Shown one piece after another: positions 37,201-45,767 of a stretch of DNA of 64,000 nucleotides (position 1 is the first letter of the stretch; every line of letters begins with the position of its first letter). The stretch is from Pristionchus mayeri (taxonomy: Eukaryota; Nematoda; Chromadorea; Rhabditida; Neodiplogasteridae). The stretch spans positions 31,196,758 through 31,260,757 of the forward strand of contig BTRK01000001.1 in the NCBI GenBank assembly GCA_036245805.1, read 5' to 3'. The notes below the pieces were generated by a model that saw only the letters and a list, made by a program, of their open reading frames with translations, had not been told where the DNA came from and made no database searches. The position numbers were made by a program, and so were the translations under genes.

Positions 37201-37211
37201 AGTCCAAGTAA
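29306..37211 (+). CDS. NSD/MES-4-type histone H3K36 methyltransferase
   Basis: About 24 exons: 29306-29711, 29856-29894, 29964-30099, 30144-30200, 30745-30864, 31096-31183, 31668-31822, 32260-32365, 32579-32661, 33094-33140, 33258-33410, 33635-33700, 33754-33889, 34005-34055, 34416-34508, 34640-34771, 35035-35090, 35213-35320, 35451-35541, 35835-35914, 36217-36331, 36631-36687, 36880-36926, 37160-37211. Roughly 820 residues. Order: acidic repeats (VDAQQED type), basic stretch, Cys/His clusters of PHD type (CCILCNEV, HPECVEKFIC, INCSKCVRTFHVQC, VCHCHTEDVL, ECRLCTNVFHKRC), PWWP-like GWYPAVALAIKDIPPNI, AWS (FECDCKPDANGFKC), SET (GMGVFATETIGK, YIFEYCGEVISKEELEK, YVNHSCAPNAQ, EEITFKYELEK), post-SET CKCGAKNCVGKIG, basic tail. 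It would transfer methyl groups from S-adenosylmethionine to H3K36. The NHSC motif and post-SET cysteines are intact. The exon 3-4 join is off by 2 nt. Confidence 0.92.
30328..30501. mobile_element. hAT-type MITE in a SET-gene intron, copy 1
   Basis: Ends CATAGATGGGC and GCCCACCTATG, flanked by the 8-bp direct repeat CGCTGGTA (30320-30327 and 30502-30509). Inside: GAAATCGAAAACCGGGGGTG and TTTCACAGCTGGC, shared with 33442-33611. Confidence 0.93.
31239..31266. repeat. (GA)n microsatellite
   Basis: Fourteen GA units in the intron after exon 6 of the SET gene. Confidence 0.95.
31327..31529. mobile_element. hAT-type MITE with CA(G/T)TGGTCGAAAAGTA ends, copy 1
   Basis: Left end CATTGGTCGAAAAGTAGG, right end TCTTTCGACCACTG, flanked by the 8-bp repeat TCCAGGAA (31319-31326 and 31530-31537). 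In the SET-gene intron after exon 6. Confidence 0.9.
31872..31983. mobile_element. MITE of the GGCAATACGAGGGG family, copy in a SET-gene intron
   Basis: TTGGCAATACGAGGGGAGG faces CTCCCCTCGTTTTGCCA, with TTATTTCGCAATCCGAGG in the centre. Confidence 0.85.
33442..33611. mobile_element. hAT-type MITE in a SET-gene intron, copy 2
   Basis: Ends CATAGGTGGGC and GCCCACCTATG, flanked by the 8-bp repeat AGACTAAC (33434-33441 and 33612-33619). Same element as 30328-30501. Confidence 0.94.
35583..35745. mobile_element. MITE with CAGTGGTCGAAAAGTA ends, copy 2
   Basis: Ends CAGTGGTCGAAAAGTAGG and CCTTTTGACCACTG, with ACGTACCAATTTTCAAC inside as in copy 1 (31327-31529). No clear target duplication. In the intron after the NHSC exon. 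Confidence 0.85.
36031..36152. mobile_element. MITE of the GGCAATACGAGGGG family, second SET-gene copy
   Basis: TTGGCAATACGAGGGAAGG faces CCTCCCCTCGTACTGCAAACC, with CCCTCGGATTGCGAAATAAC in the centre. Confidence 0.85.
36388..36460. repeat. Short inverted-repeat element in a SET-gene intron
   Basis: CGTACAATAATACTCGCGGAA faces TTCTGCGAGTATTAATGTACG, with AAAATATT / AAATATTT nested inside. It forms a hairpin of about 30 bp. Confidence 0.75.
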
Positions 37212-39011
37212 GCAGAGAGAGAGATGCGATGCCTGCGACCATCGACTGCTGGCTACCACCTTTCCTCCGTCCCCTTCCCCTTTGTCCACTCCCCCCTCCG
37301 TCTCTTCTCCGTCTCTTCTCCCCTCCGTCCCCTTGCCACCTTCCCCCTCTCCGTCTCTCTCCCTCCTCCGCCCCTTCCTTCTCCGTCTTCCTCCTCCCTT
37401 CCGTCCCCTCCGTCTCTCCCCATTCATCGAATTATCGAATGTCAATATTCTACTAGTTCTCTTTTCCCTTGATCCTCCCTACATCCCCCATCCTTCTCGA
37501 TAACTTATCGATTTCTAGTATTTACCTAGTTGTCTCTGTTAGAAAGTTTCGACTCATTCTTGTTTGGACTATTCTATCTTAATATCAATGAGTCCTTATC
37601 AGCCTCCCTCTGCCCCCCCCCCATTTCTTCGTTAATTAATTGTGTGTGTTTCCCTTGTTCTCTTTGTTGCATTGCGACTATGACTCTATCCTAGTTAATT
37701 TCTTTTATCATTTTCGATTTATTTCAACTGAATCACCTACTCCTCTGTTGTTTACACCTAATTCCAATTATTGATTATCAGTATTTGTTAGAAGAACTCG
37801 ATTCTTTATTAATAGGAGCTCATCCAATTTTATGTTCCTTTATATGTGTGCATCATAGTTCCAAATAGAGACCGTCTATCACGGCATCACTCGACTATCG
37901 ATTTCCCTTTTAATTTCGAAAGTGGAACGGTCACTCGCACCGTATATCCGATATATTGTCGAAATAACTAGGATAGTAGATTGACTGACGGAGTGAGGTG
38001 ATTGATTTTCAGTCGACTTTCAACTTATGCGTATAGACGGTATCTAGTCCCAACAAGTTTATCCTTCCTCCGTCCCATTCCCATTCTCGTTCATGATTAG
38101 TACTGGCCCATTTTTCTTTGTTATATTGCATTCGATGCAATTTGTGAGTGATTGACTTTCCCTCGGTTTCATCAAGTCAGTTTCTCTTCCCTTGTGTATT
38201 CTCAATAATCCCTGTTATGATGCCTCTTCATATCTCATACTTTTGTATTTCTCACATTAGCAATCTACTCGTTTTTTTTCCTATCTTTCAATTTCCATCT
38301 CTCACCCACTCCTATCGGCGAGTGTTCTGTCCCAATGGTCGTCAATGACGTAACTTCCCTTTTATACTTTCCCTCACCTTCCCCCCAATCGATTCCACCA
38401 ACCGTAGGCACGCTCTAAATTCTGCTACCCCATTTCACTTGTCTGTGCAATCCCGTCCTGTAGGGGTCTAGTTGAATTTATTTTGCTTTTTTTAATAGTC
38501 ATCAAAAATTGTGCTATTACGGTGGTCGAATAAAAGTTTTAATAAATGTTCGGCATTTTGCTTGCTGTCAACAATTTTTTAAATTATATTGCAAACTGTT
38601 TTAAAACAAAAACAACCATAGATTTTTGAACGTTTGGAATCAATATATTACGGATATGGCAATGATTAGTCACGTCGTCAAACCTTCAGCTCAGTTAAAT
38701 TAATTAGTTAAATGTCTGACATATAGGCGAGGTGTATGAGATGACGACCACAGATCTACCGCAACCCTCCATTGTTGTGGTATAGAGTCGGGGAGAGGAG
38801 GGGACGATCCTAGTGATACCGTAACCTTCTCTTCGGAATAAATAGTCGAGTGCGAGTAGGAGAAGCTTCCTTTCGGGATGCATAACCGCTGTAGATGGGG
38901 GATTTGGTTTATGAGCAGTTCATTCTTTCCGTTCTCTCGCTTCTTCGGGAACGAGCTGGGGCTTCTCATCGGGATCCAACCAGTGCAATCTACCGGGTTA
39001 TGGTAGAAGAT
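37212..39011. other. 3' flank of the SET gene; pyrimidine-rich
   Basis: 37250-37430 is a CT-rich degenerate minisatellite of CCGTCTCT/CCTCC units. The remainder is AT-rich. The ORF at 38700-38969 (minus) is open for 89 codons without splice context. No gene is supported. Confidence 0.5.
37250..37430. repeat. Pyrimidine-rich minisatellite
   Basis: Irregular tandem CTCCGTCTCTTCTCC / CCTCCGTCCCC units, almost no purines except G in CCGTC. Could form H-DNA. Confidence 0.75.
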
Positions 39012-39392
39012 TCACTGCTCATCCATAGCAAAGATGGAATGGATTAGATCTGCGGTCGAGCATTTCACATCGTCTCTCTCCTTGTGTCTTTGTGGTGAAC
39101 TACTGGATGAAGGTGGGGATTCTTTCCGGCCTAGTGAAGGATCCACGTTCGTGATGCCAATTCGTCTTGCGCCTTCCTCAACTTGTCTGTAAAGACATCT
39201 TTTCTGCTGTGCATTCAGTAGTTCGTGCGGAATCACTAGAGGGAGAAAGGATTTCTTCCCTGATGAAGGATCCGTGCGGATGTGGGCCTGGGACTTCAGT
39301 CTTCTTCTCAGCATCGCGCACCCTTGGCATCGTGTCGTTACTTCGAGAATGGAGGTACAGAAGTGTCTCTGCCAGGGAGCCGATAGATGCAA
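39012..39392 (-). CDS. Unrecognised ORF, possible terminal exon
   Basis: The minus-strand frame reads KKSFLPLVIPHELLNAQQKR, VEEGARRIGITNVDPSLGRK, a Ser/Pro run, then CSTADLIHSIFAMDEQ and a stop. Composition is protein-like and the last 70 residues would suit a terminal exon. No upstream exon, start or family is established; an overlapping plus-strand ORF (39274-39627) competes. Confidence 0.35.
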   Translation of the reverse strand: MHLSAPWQRHFCTSILEVTTRCQGCAMLRRRLKSQAHIRTDPSSGKKSFLPLVIPHELLNAQQKRCLYRQVEEGARRIGITNVDPSLGRKESPPSSSSSPQRHKERDDVKCSTADLIHSIFAMDEQ

Positions 39393-39744
39393 GCTCGCTT
39401 CTGATCTTCTCCCATATCTTCTCTACGGAATGGTCTCATTATTGGGTAAACCGTTGATCTACACTGGTCGTAGACTACTGAATCATAAGTTCAGGAAGGG
39501 AGCCTCGAGGTTGTACCAGCAGTCGCAGGTGACAAGGGAGGATGATTTCTCCGTTCGTCTGGACTACGGAAATGAACTGATTGATGAATCATCAAGTTGC
39601 TGTGCTAATGCATTGCATCTCGAGTGATTTTCTCATCGACGACGTCATCTGAATCAGGATCGTCTCTGTTCATCATACTCTACGTTGACCTCCTTCTGAT
39701 CCCTCCTCCCGCTACGAATTTAAGAAATTTCGAACCAATGACAC

Positions 39745-39910
39745 TAGATGGGATGATCACCTTTGGAGGATAGCCTTCCAGATGATAACCAAAAATAGTA
39801 CCCTTCTGTAGTATTTTCGGAGCAGCCTTCTTTACAGTCTGGGAAAATATTCCGAAAATATTACAGAATGGTAGCACATTCGGTTATCTGGAAGGTTGTC
39901 GGAACCTAGA
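39745..39910. mobile_element. MITE of the GGCACTAGGT family
   Basis: ACACTAGATGGGATGATCACC at the left, GATGATAACCAAAAATAGTA and CCTTCTGTAG inside. The right end is GGTAGCACATTCGGTTATC with decay. Confidence 0.7.
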
Positions 39911-40399
39911 TAGCTCCGAACTAATTACTGCAGAACCAGTCTCCCAAGTGCTTCTCGGGTATTGTGCTAATTCGTGGACACCTTTCCAGCCATTCTTCTC
40001 AACGAGCAACTGCCATTACACTCTCGAACTGCATTCTGCTCTCGACTAAAACTGTGACAAATGCGTCTCTCGACTCTCGATCAGGGACGGGTCCAAATCT
40101 CCAGGATGAGCAATCACTCAGCTTTGTTCCTGGGCTAGATACTCTGCCCTTCTCTAAACACTAACAGTCATTGGCTAGAGAGATCTAGAGAGTGCGTAGG
40201 ATGAGGAGAGTCCAGACTGAGCGGTGCAGGCAATCAATCAACTTCTCAGCTCTCCGGAGAAACGACAGCCGCACTCTTCGTTCACTTTATTCGTAGCTTT
40301 TCCATCTCCCCACTTTCCCATTTATTTCCCTCCGCCTACTACGCCTGCAACAACTAGCCTGCAATGATGATTCACTCATTCGGTCGAGTGTATACTGAA

Positions 40400-40579
40400 G
40401 GCACTAAGTTGGATGATCATCGTCGGATGATAACCTAGAGGATGATAAAAAATATTTTAATGACCCTTCTGCAGAACTTTTACAGGAGCATTTTTGACAC
40501 TTTTTGAACCTATTGTGAAAATTCTACAGAAGGGTCCATTTTTGGTTATCATCCGACGGTGATCATCCGACCTAGTGCC
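40400..40579. mobile_element. MITE of the GGCACTAGGT family, well preserved
   Basis: GGCACTAAGTTGGATGATCA faces GATCATCCGACCTAGTGCC. Internal GACCCTTCTGCAG faces CTACAGAAGGGTC, with TTTTTGACACTTTTTGAACC at the centre. Confidence 0.9.
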
Positions 40580-40796
40580 GTTCTGAATTATGTATTGCAC
40601 GATAGTTCAGTCGATCTCTCTCTGTTCGTATTCAAGTTCGAGTAGATCTGCCCCTCTTCTATTTGCATACTTCCTCGCAGGTTATAAAAAGCGAGACAGC
40701 ATGCTATGTTGAGTGAGTCATACGATCACTCCTTTGACGATACATCAACGTGTTTCGAACTGTCTCAGTTCTACGTGATATTCCATGGATCATTAC

Positions 40797-40915
40797 TAGG
40801 GTTTGCAATTCGAAGTCGGATTGCGAATTCGCAACGCCTCCCCCTCCTCGGATTTCGCACTATGCGAGGGGGGCGATTGGCAATTCGCAATCCGACTTCG
40901 AATTGCCTACCCTAA
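40797..40915. mobile_element. MITE with TAGGGTTTGCAATTCGAAG ends
   Basis: TAGGGTTTGCAATTCGAAGT faces ACTTCGAATTGCCTACCCTA, with nested GGATTGCGAATTCGC / GCAATTCGCAATCC. The centre CCTCCCCCTCCTCGGATTTCG links it to the GGCAATACGAGGGG family. Confidence 0.88.
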
Positions 40916-41056
40916 TCATTACTTCAACCCGATTCGGCTACGCCGACGGACATTCGTCTAGATATGTCTTTCTCATGTTCATTACTTTCAACATTTCCTG
41001 ACGGAATAAATAATTAATGAATTGCGAAAATAATTTTTAAAAAATTATATTTTAGC

Positions 41057-43419
41057 ATGTGGTGGGTCACTCTCCTTCCTCTGTTGCTTCCCTTGGCCTT
41101 CGCCTTGAACGACACCGAAGTTCCCGCCTATCTCGCAATCAAATTGGACAATGGCAAAGTGAGTATCGTATGACTATAGGGTCATTCTGCCAAAATTCGA
41201 AGGATTTTCGGATATTCTTTGTTCTAGTTCTTTCTCCAATCTAATCGCTCTTCCACCCCCCCCCCCCGCTCTCCCCCGTATCTATTCTCTACCGCTCATC
41301 CTTCACTCATATTTCAGCCGAGAGGCAGATGAGTTGCAGAATTCAAATCAATTTCTTACAGTTGTCTCGCCGGGTTGAGGCTCTCCACGAGACTGCGAGA
41401 ACGCACCATATCGGGGAGGGCGGTTCACATGAATGTGCATGCTCTTCTGTGAGTGACTTTCAAAGCACATTTTTCTGGAACTATTCGAACGAAACACCGT
41501 GAAGTAATGCATTATGTAGGGACTAGGTCGGAGGAGAACCCACCGGATCGGATCCAAAAAAACGGGTCCTTCTCCAATGTTTTCGCAGAATCATTTGGAT
41601 CAGTATACAAGAGAATCCTGAAAATCGTAGAGAAAAGTCTTACATTTGGTTATCTTTGCGTGGATTCTCATCCGACATCATACCTTCTCCAGCCCAGTAC
41701 GGCGACGTCAGTTCCTCCTTTGTGAACGCATCGAAGCTCGAACTTCGCCTGCTCAACTTCTTCTATGACGAGAAGGAACACAAGTCGATGTGGGATAGTT
41801 TGGCACAATACGGATCATAGTTTCTTCTCACCCACTCTCACCACTCAACCAGAGTGCGCGAAACGAAGGGACCATTATCCTAATTTTATGAACAATGAAA
41901 ACTGAACTCAGCGCAGTAATGCATTCTGCAGCCCAGTACGGTGACGTCAGCTCATCATTTGGGAACGCATCGAAGCTGGAACTTTCGAAATTATCAATTT
42001 TGAGGGTGCCTACTATCCTCTCGAATGTCTCTGCTGCCCTGTGCTCTACCTTCCCTCGCCATCTGGCATTCAACAACTACTCTCTCGTTAGTGCTTGGGA
42101 CATTTTCAAGAATTGACAACCAAACATGCCTAGATTATTGATTGATTCAATGATAACCGATAAAAACTCAGGAAGGAAGTGTGCTGAGAGGAAGCGCGCA
42201 GAAGGTGAACCTCACTGCTTTCACAGGTGAGTTGTATACGTCGAAAAGTTGCAAGAATTGTTCATGCAAATTCCGCTTACTCTGATAGAATGAGCGATGG
42301 ATTTGTACGGAAAATAACTTGGTTTGCACTTTTTTTACGAAAGGTCAGCAGTAGATAAACGGACCTTCATCGGGTCAGTCTATCGCTCTGGTCGGCATAT
42401 CAACCACTTTTCATTCCTGCAGATCCTCTCACATCGGCTCTCGATCTGCACGGTATCACCTACGATACGACCAGGCCGTCCACTCTGGGATTCGTCGTCA
42501 TCCGGGCTAGTTTTTATCTACGCTCGAGGCCGCATCGGCTGCTAGGTCGGATGAGAACCCACCGGACGAGAACCAAAAAACATACCCTCCCGCAGTTCTT
42601 TCGCAGAAGACGTTTTGACAGTGTGGGAATCTGGGTTCTCATCCGACCTAGTATCGTGCAACGAGATAAGAATAAGTGACTATGGATGAAATATTCAAGC
42701 TGGCAAACTCGCTCTCTTACCATTTCGAATGTTTTCTTGCTGTCTATCTCTGATCAATGAAGCGTCGAACAGTGCAGGGAAGAGTTCATACCTAACCCAC
42801 ATGTTCTCAAAAGTTCCTCCGCATAATCACAACTTCCCATCTACAGAACCACTCCGAGTTCGCAATAGCGGCGTCCAATGAAAACGACAGGCAGCACTTC
42901 CATCTATTTCAGAAATGCACTCCTCTCTAACGGACAAAAGTATGAGAGAGTTGAGAAAACAAATGAAAACAAAAAAAATCGTGAGCAAAAAAATTGATGT
43001 CTAATTGAATTTCGATCTCTCTTTTCCAGATACGGCAACCATCAGACGGGCAAAACTCTCCGGCCCATGGGATCGGCCCTCGTGAAGCAGCCACTACGCG
43101 CCGCCGCCTACGTTGACAGTGAGTGGAGAGGGAGAGATAGAGATGCAGGATAGAAACAATAGTATAGTAGATGGGAATCTACTAGATGGCACGCTTGTTC
43201 TCTAAAAGGGTTAAGGAACATCCCGTCTTCGAGACTGGGCTCGAGAACACTGCCAGTGTCAATTTGGCAGATTCCGTCTTCATCTCCATTTCTGGAAGAT
43301 ATAAATTGTATGAAAAGCACAAATTAGTCGATATTCCCTCTTCAGAGATCGTCTTCTGCATCGAGGATGCTGATCTCACGTGCAAGGAAGTCGCATCGCA
43401 CACGATTAAGAAGTGCTGA
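41057..43419 (+). CDS. Putative secreted protein of unknown function (tentative model)
   Basis: Exon 1 (41057-41158) encodes MWWVTLLPLLLPLAFA, a strong signal peptide, right after a TTTTAG acceptor. Exon 2 (41362-41448) ends HECACSS. Exon 3 exists twice: 41698-41820 (YGDVSSSFVNASKLELRLL, closed by TAG) and about 41937-42088 (YGDVSSSFGNASKLELSKL), the product of a local tandem duplication. Later candidate exons are 42172-42226, 42423-42540 (LDLHGITYDTTRPSTLGFVV), 43030-43118 (YGNHQTGKTLRPMGSALVKQ) and 43186-43419. MITEs sit next to three of these exons. No domain recognised. The start is good; later exons may be one gene, two genes or a decaying one. Confidence 0.5.
41520..41676. mobile_element. 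MITE of the GGCACTAGGT family, next to a duplicated exon
   Basis: GACTAGGTCGGAGGAGAACC faces GGATTCTCATCCGACAT; GGTCCTTCTCC and AGAAAAGTCTTACATTTGG inside. It ends about 20 bp before the acceptor of the first exon-3 copy. Confidence 0.75.
42542..42653. mobile_element. MITE of the GGCACTAGGT family
   Basis: CTAGGTCGGATGAGAACCC faces GGGTTCTCATCCGACCTAG; TTTTGACAGTGTGGGAA in the centre. Shortened internally. Confidence 0.85.
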
Positions 43420-43451
43420 GAGGAGCATCTCGATATTGTAGTGATAGGAAC

Positions 43452-43576
43452 GGCACTAGGTCGCATGAGAACCCATAGGATGAGATGTTTTGACAGTGTG
43501 GGAACCTAATGCGAAAATAGTGGAGAAAAGTAGTTGTTTGGTTCTCATCCGACGGTTCTCATCTGACCTAGTATCG
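43452..43576. mobile_element. MITE of the GGCACTAGGT family
   Basis: GGCACTAGGTCGCATGAGAA faces TTCTCATCTGACCTAGT; TTTTGACAGTGTGGGAACC in the centre. Confidence 0.85.
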
Positions 43577-44239
43577 TAGGAACCGATTTATTACTGATCA
43601 TTTAATGCACTGTTGATGTATTATCAAGTTTATGCACTTATCTAAACGAATAATTGAAAGAGTGAATGAAAGAGTGGAATCTCCCAAATGATATCACGCG
43701 TGTCGCCTAAGGATTAAATAGATTCGTGAAGAGCCTGGTACATTTTTGACCCCTGCTTCTGTGAACATTTTTAGATAGTTCATAATATGCCTCAACATAA
43801 ACCAACAAGTTTTGTTCCATATCTCCATCGTCGACGATGTGAGACGCCGTCAAAGTTGGCGGCTTTCGAAATCTGCCGACTTTGAGCCACTGTGCTCAGT
43901 CCATAGGTGGTCCGATGACCCATTTTAAAAAGCTAATCTGTGCCAAATTTCACGGAGAATACGCCTATGCTAATGACTCATCGATACAACTAATAATTCA
44001 TTCACATATCGATTAAATTTATTGATTTTTGCAATTTTTTAGTACCAGTGAATTTTATTGGCTCAATCGATAGAGCTCGATGAGACGAATCGATTGGTAT
44101 GTTGAATGCCATATCTAAAAGAGTGAGAAAGATTCGAAAATTGCGTTATTAGATTCTCGAAAATCTGTTCGACCTCCGGGAGAGGCACTCGACTTTTCAT
44201 CACCGCTTGTATTAGATGCTTGGGGCGACAACTCCATCA

Positions 44240-44311
44240 TTCCGCATAGTTCAGTAGGTTGTGCGATTGATATTTTGCAGAAAGTCATGGGTTCAGCCCC
44301 CGGCAGCTGAG
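44240..44311 (+). pseudogene. tRNA-like sequence in the transposon loop
   Basis: An A-box-like TAGTTCAGTAGG and a B-box-like GGGTTCAGCCCC lie at tRNA spacing. The acceptor and anticodon stems do not pair well and no anticodon can be called. Probably a tRNA-derived promoter relic. Confidence 0.45.
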
Positions 44312-44382
44312 TCATATTTTGCTCATTTTTTCCACCACTCTCTGAATTCTCCCATCATTAAAATTCACGACTGCGCCGTTTT

Positions 44383-44577
44383 TTGTACAGCTTTGCGCAG
44401 CTAAAATGGCTCCAGTATTTATCAAAGAGGAAGATGAATGTGGTGGAGTCGTCGTATTCTGGCATTGATGACGACGTCTTCGAGGAGGAAGTCAACAAAG
44501 AAGAAGATGAGGATGAAATTCTGGTAGAGCATGAGGAAGAGTTCATACGAAGCGTTATCGGCGAAGAGAACGAATAG
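44383..44577 (+). CDS. Acidic 64-residue ORF in the loop of the palindrome
   Basis: ATG to stop, 64 residues. The first third is hydrophobic and basic (FAQLKWLQYLSKRKMN); the rest is Glu/Asp-rich (EEEVNKEEDEDEILVEHEEE). A TTTTGTACAG acceptor-like site lies just upstream. It has no transposase motif. It may be an element-encoded accessory protein, a captured exon or chance. Confidence 0.35.
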   Translation: MYSFAQLKWLQYLSKRKMNVVESSYSGIDDDVFEEEVNKEEDEDEILVEHEEEFIRSVIGEENE

Positions 44578-45331
44578 ATTTGGTCATGCAAATATCTGCA
44601 TCGTGTCAATTATTCCCGATTATTGAATAGCTATCAATGATAATGATATTGAAATTGAAATTGAATATATAACATGTGAATTTCAATTTCATATGATTTA
44701 CAATCATAATCAATCAAAAAAGAAAGATAAAATCGATCACACTGGCGACAATAGAGGGTAGATCAAAGGTCGACTCTCTTCGCCAGAGGGTCAAACGGAT
44801 TTTCGAGAATCAAATAACGCAATTTTCGAATCTTTTTCACTCTTTTCGATATGTCATTCAGCATACCAATCGATTCGTCTCATCGAGCTCTATCGATTGA
44901 GCCAATAAAATTCACTGGTACTAAAAAATTGCAAAAATCAATAAATTTAATCGATATGTGAATGAATTATTAGTTGTATCGATGAGTCATTAGCACAGGC
45001 GTATTCTCCGTGAAATTTGGCACAGATTAGATTTTAAAATGGGTCATCAGACCACCTATAGACTGAGCACAGTGGCTCAAAGTCGGCAGATTTCGAAAGC
45101 CGCCAACTTTGACGGCGTCTCACATCGTCGACGATGGAGATATGGAACAAAACTTGTTGGTTTCTGTTGAGGGACCATATGGGCTATTCAAAATTGTCCA
45201 GAACCCAATGTCGACTTTTCCAATGTACCAGGGTTTATTCGAACCTTACGCGACACGCGTGATATCCAAACGCAAGCCGGAATATGGTAAAGAGAGAGAA
45301 CTTGAGTGAGCTTCAGAATGCCAACCAACGT

Positions 45332-45413
45332 GATCAGGTGGCCGAGTGGTTAAGGCGTTGGACTGCTAATCCAATGGGGTTTCCCCGCGTGAGTTCGAAT
45401 CTCATCCTGATCG
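45332..45413 (+). tRNA. tRNA-Ser (GCT)
   Basis: Acceptor GATCAGG/CCTGATC, D arm GCCGAGTGGTTAAGGC, anticodon arm TTGGA-CTGCTAA-TCCAA with anticodon GCT, long variable arm TGGGGTTTCCCCGC, T arm GTGAG-TTCGAAT-CTCAT, discriminator G: a class II serine tRNA reading AGC/AGU. Confidence 0.98.
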
Positions 45414-45767
45414 AACTTTTTGCATTTTTTCTATGAACATCATTGAATCACGTTGTTCAAGGTCAACGTTAAATTGTATTTGTAGGTAATTTGATGCCGG
45501 TAGAATATTTATTTGAAATTTATTTTATCCTCATAGGCAATGGTATTTTGTGCTCGCACGCACAAAATCAATAATTCTCTCCTAGAAAATCTTGCAGATA
45601 ATGGAATGTCTCGGCACAATTAGCAAAATTACACATGCGACACAATTGGTGATCTACCGGTATGCATCGATCGATTATTATGCTGCAACAATCTCAGATA
45701 TGGACACACTCTCACATGTACACACAGACAAAGAAGCCAAACACAAATAAATCAGTTCGCGATGCTC
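45414..45767. other. Short intergenic, nothing seen
   Basis: Probably the 3' UTR of the SEA-domain gene and the tRNA terminator (TTTTTGCATTTTTT after 45413). Confidence 0.4.

Larger units (their letters stand above)
39393..41056. other. Intergenic with three MITEs
   Basis: MITEs at 39745-39910, 40400-40579 and 40797-40915. No gene is supported between them. Confidence 0.5.
43694..45262. mobile_element. 1.57 kb palindromic transposon with CACGCGTGTCG ends
   Basis: Ends TCACGCGTGTCGCCTAAGG and CCTTACGCGACACGCGTGA, flanked by TA. Inside, about 43850-44170 is nearly complementary to about 44805-45120 (for example CGCCGTCAAAGTTGGCGGC against GCCGCCAACTTTGACGGCG). This leaves a single-copy loop of about 620 bp with a tRNA-like sequence and an acidic ORF. 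The outer sequence is shared with the 265-bp MITE at 14344-14608. Confidence 0.9.

Noticed and set aside
38700..38969. 89-codon minus-strand ORF as a gene
   Set aside because: No motif, no splice partners; could not be linked to the ORF at 39012-39392.
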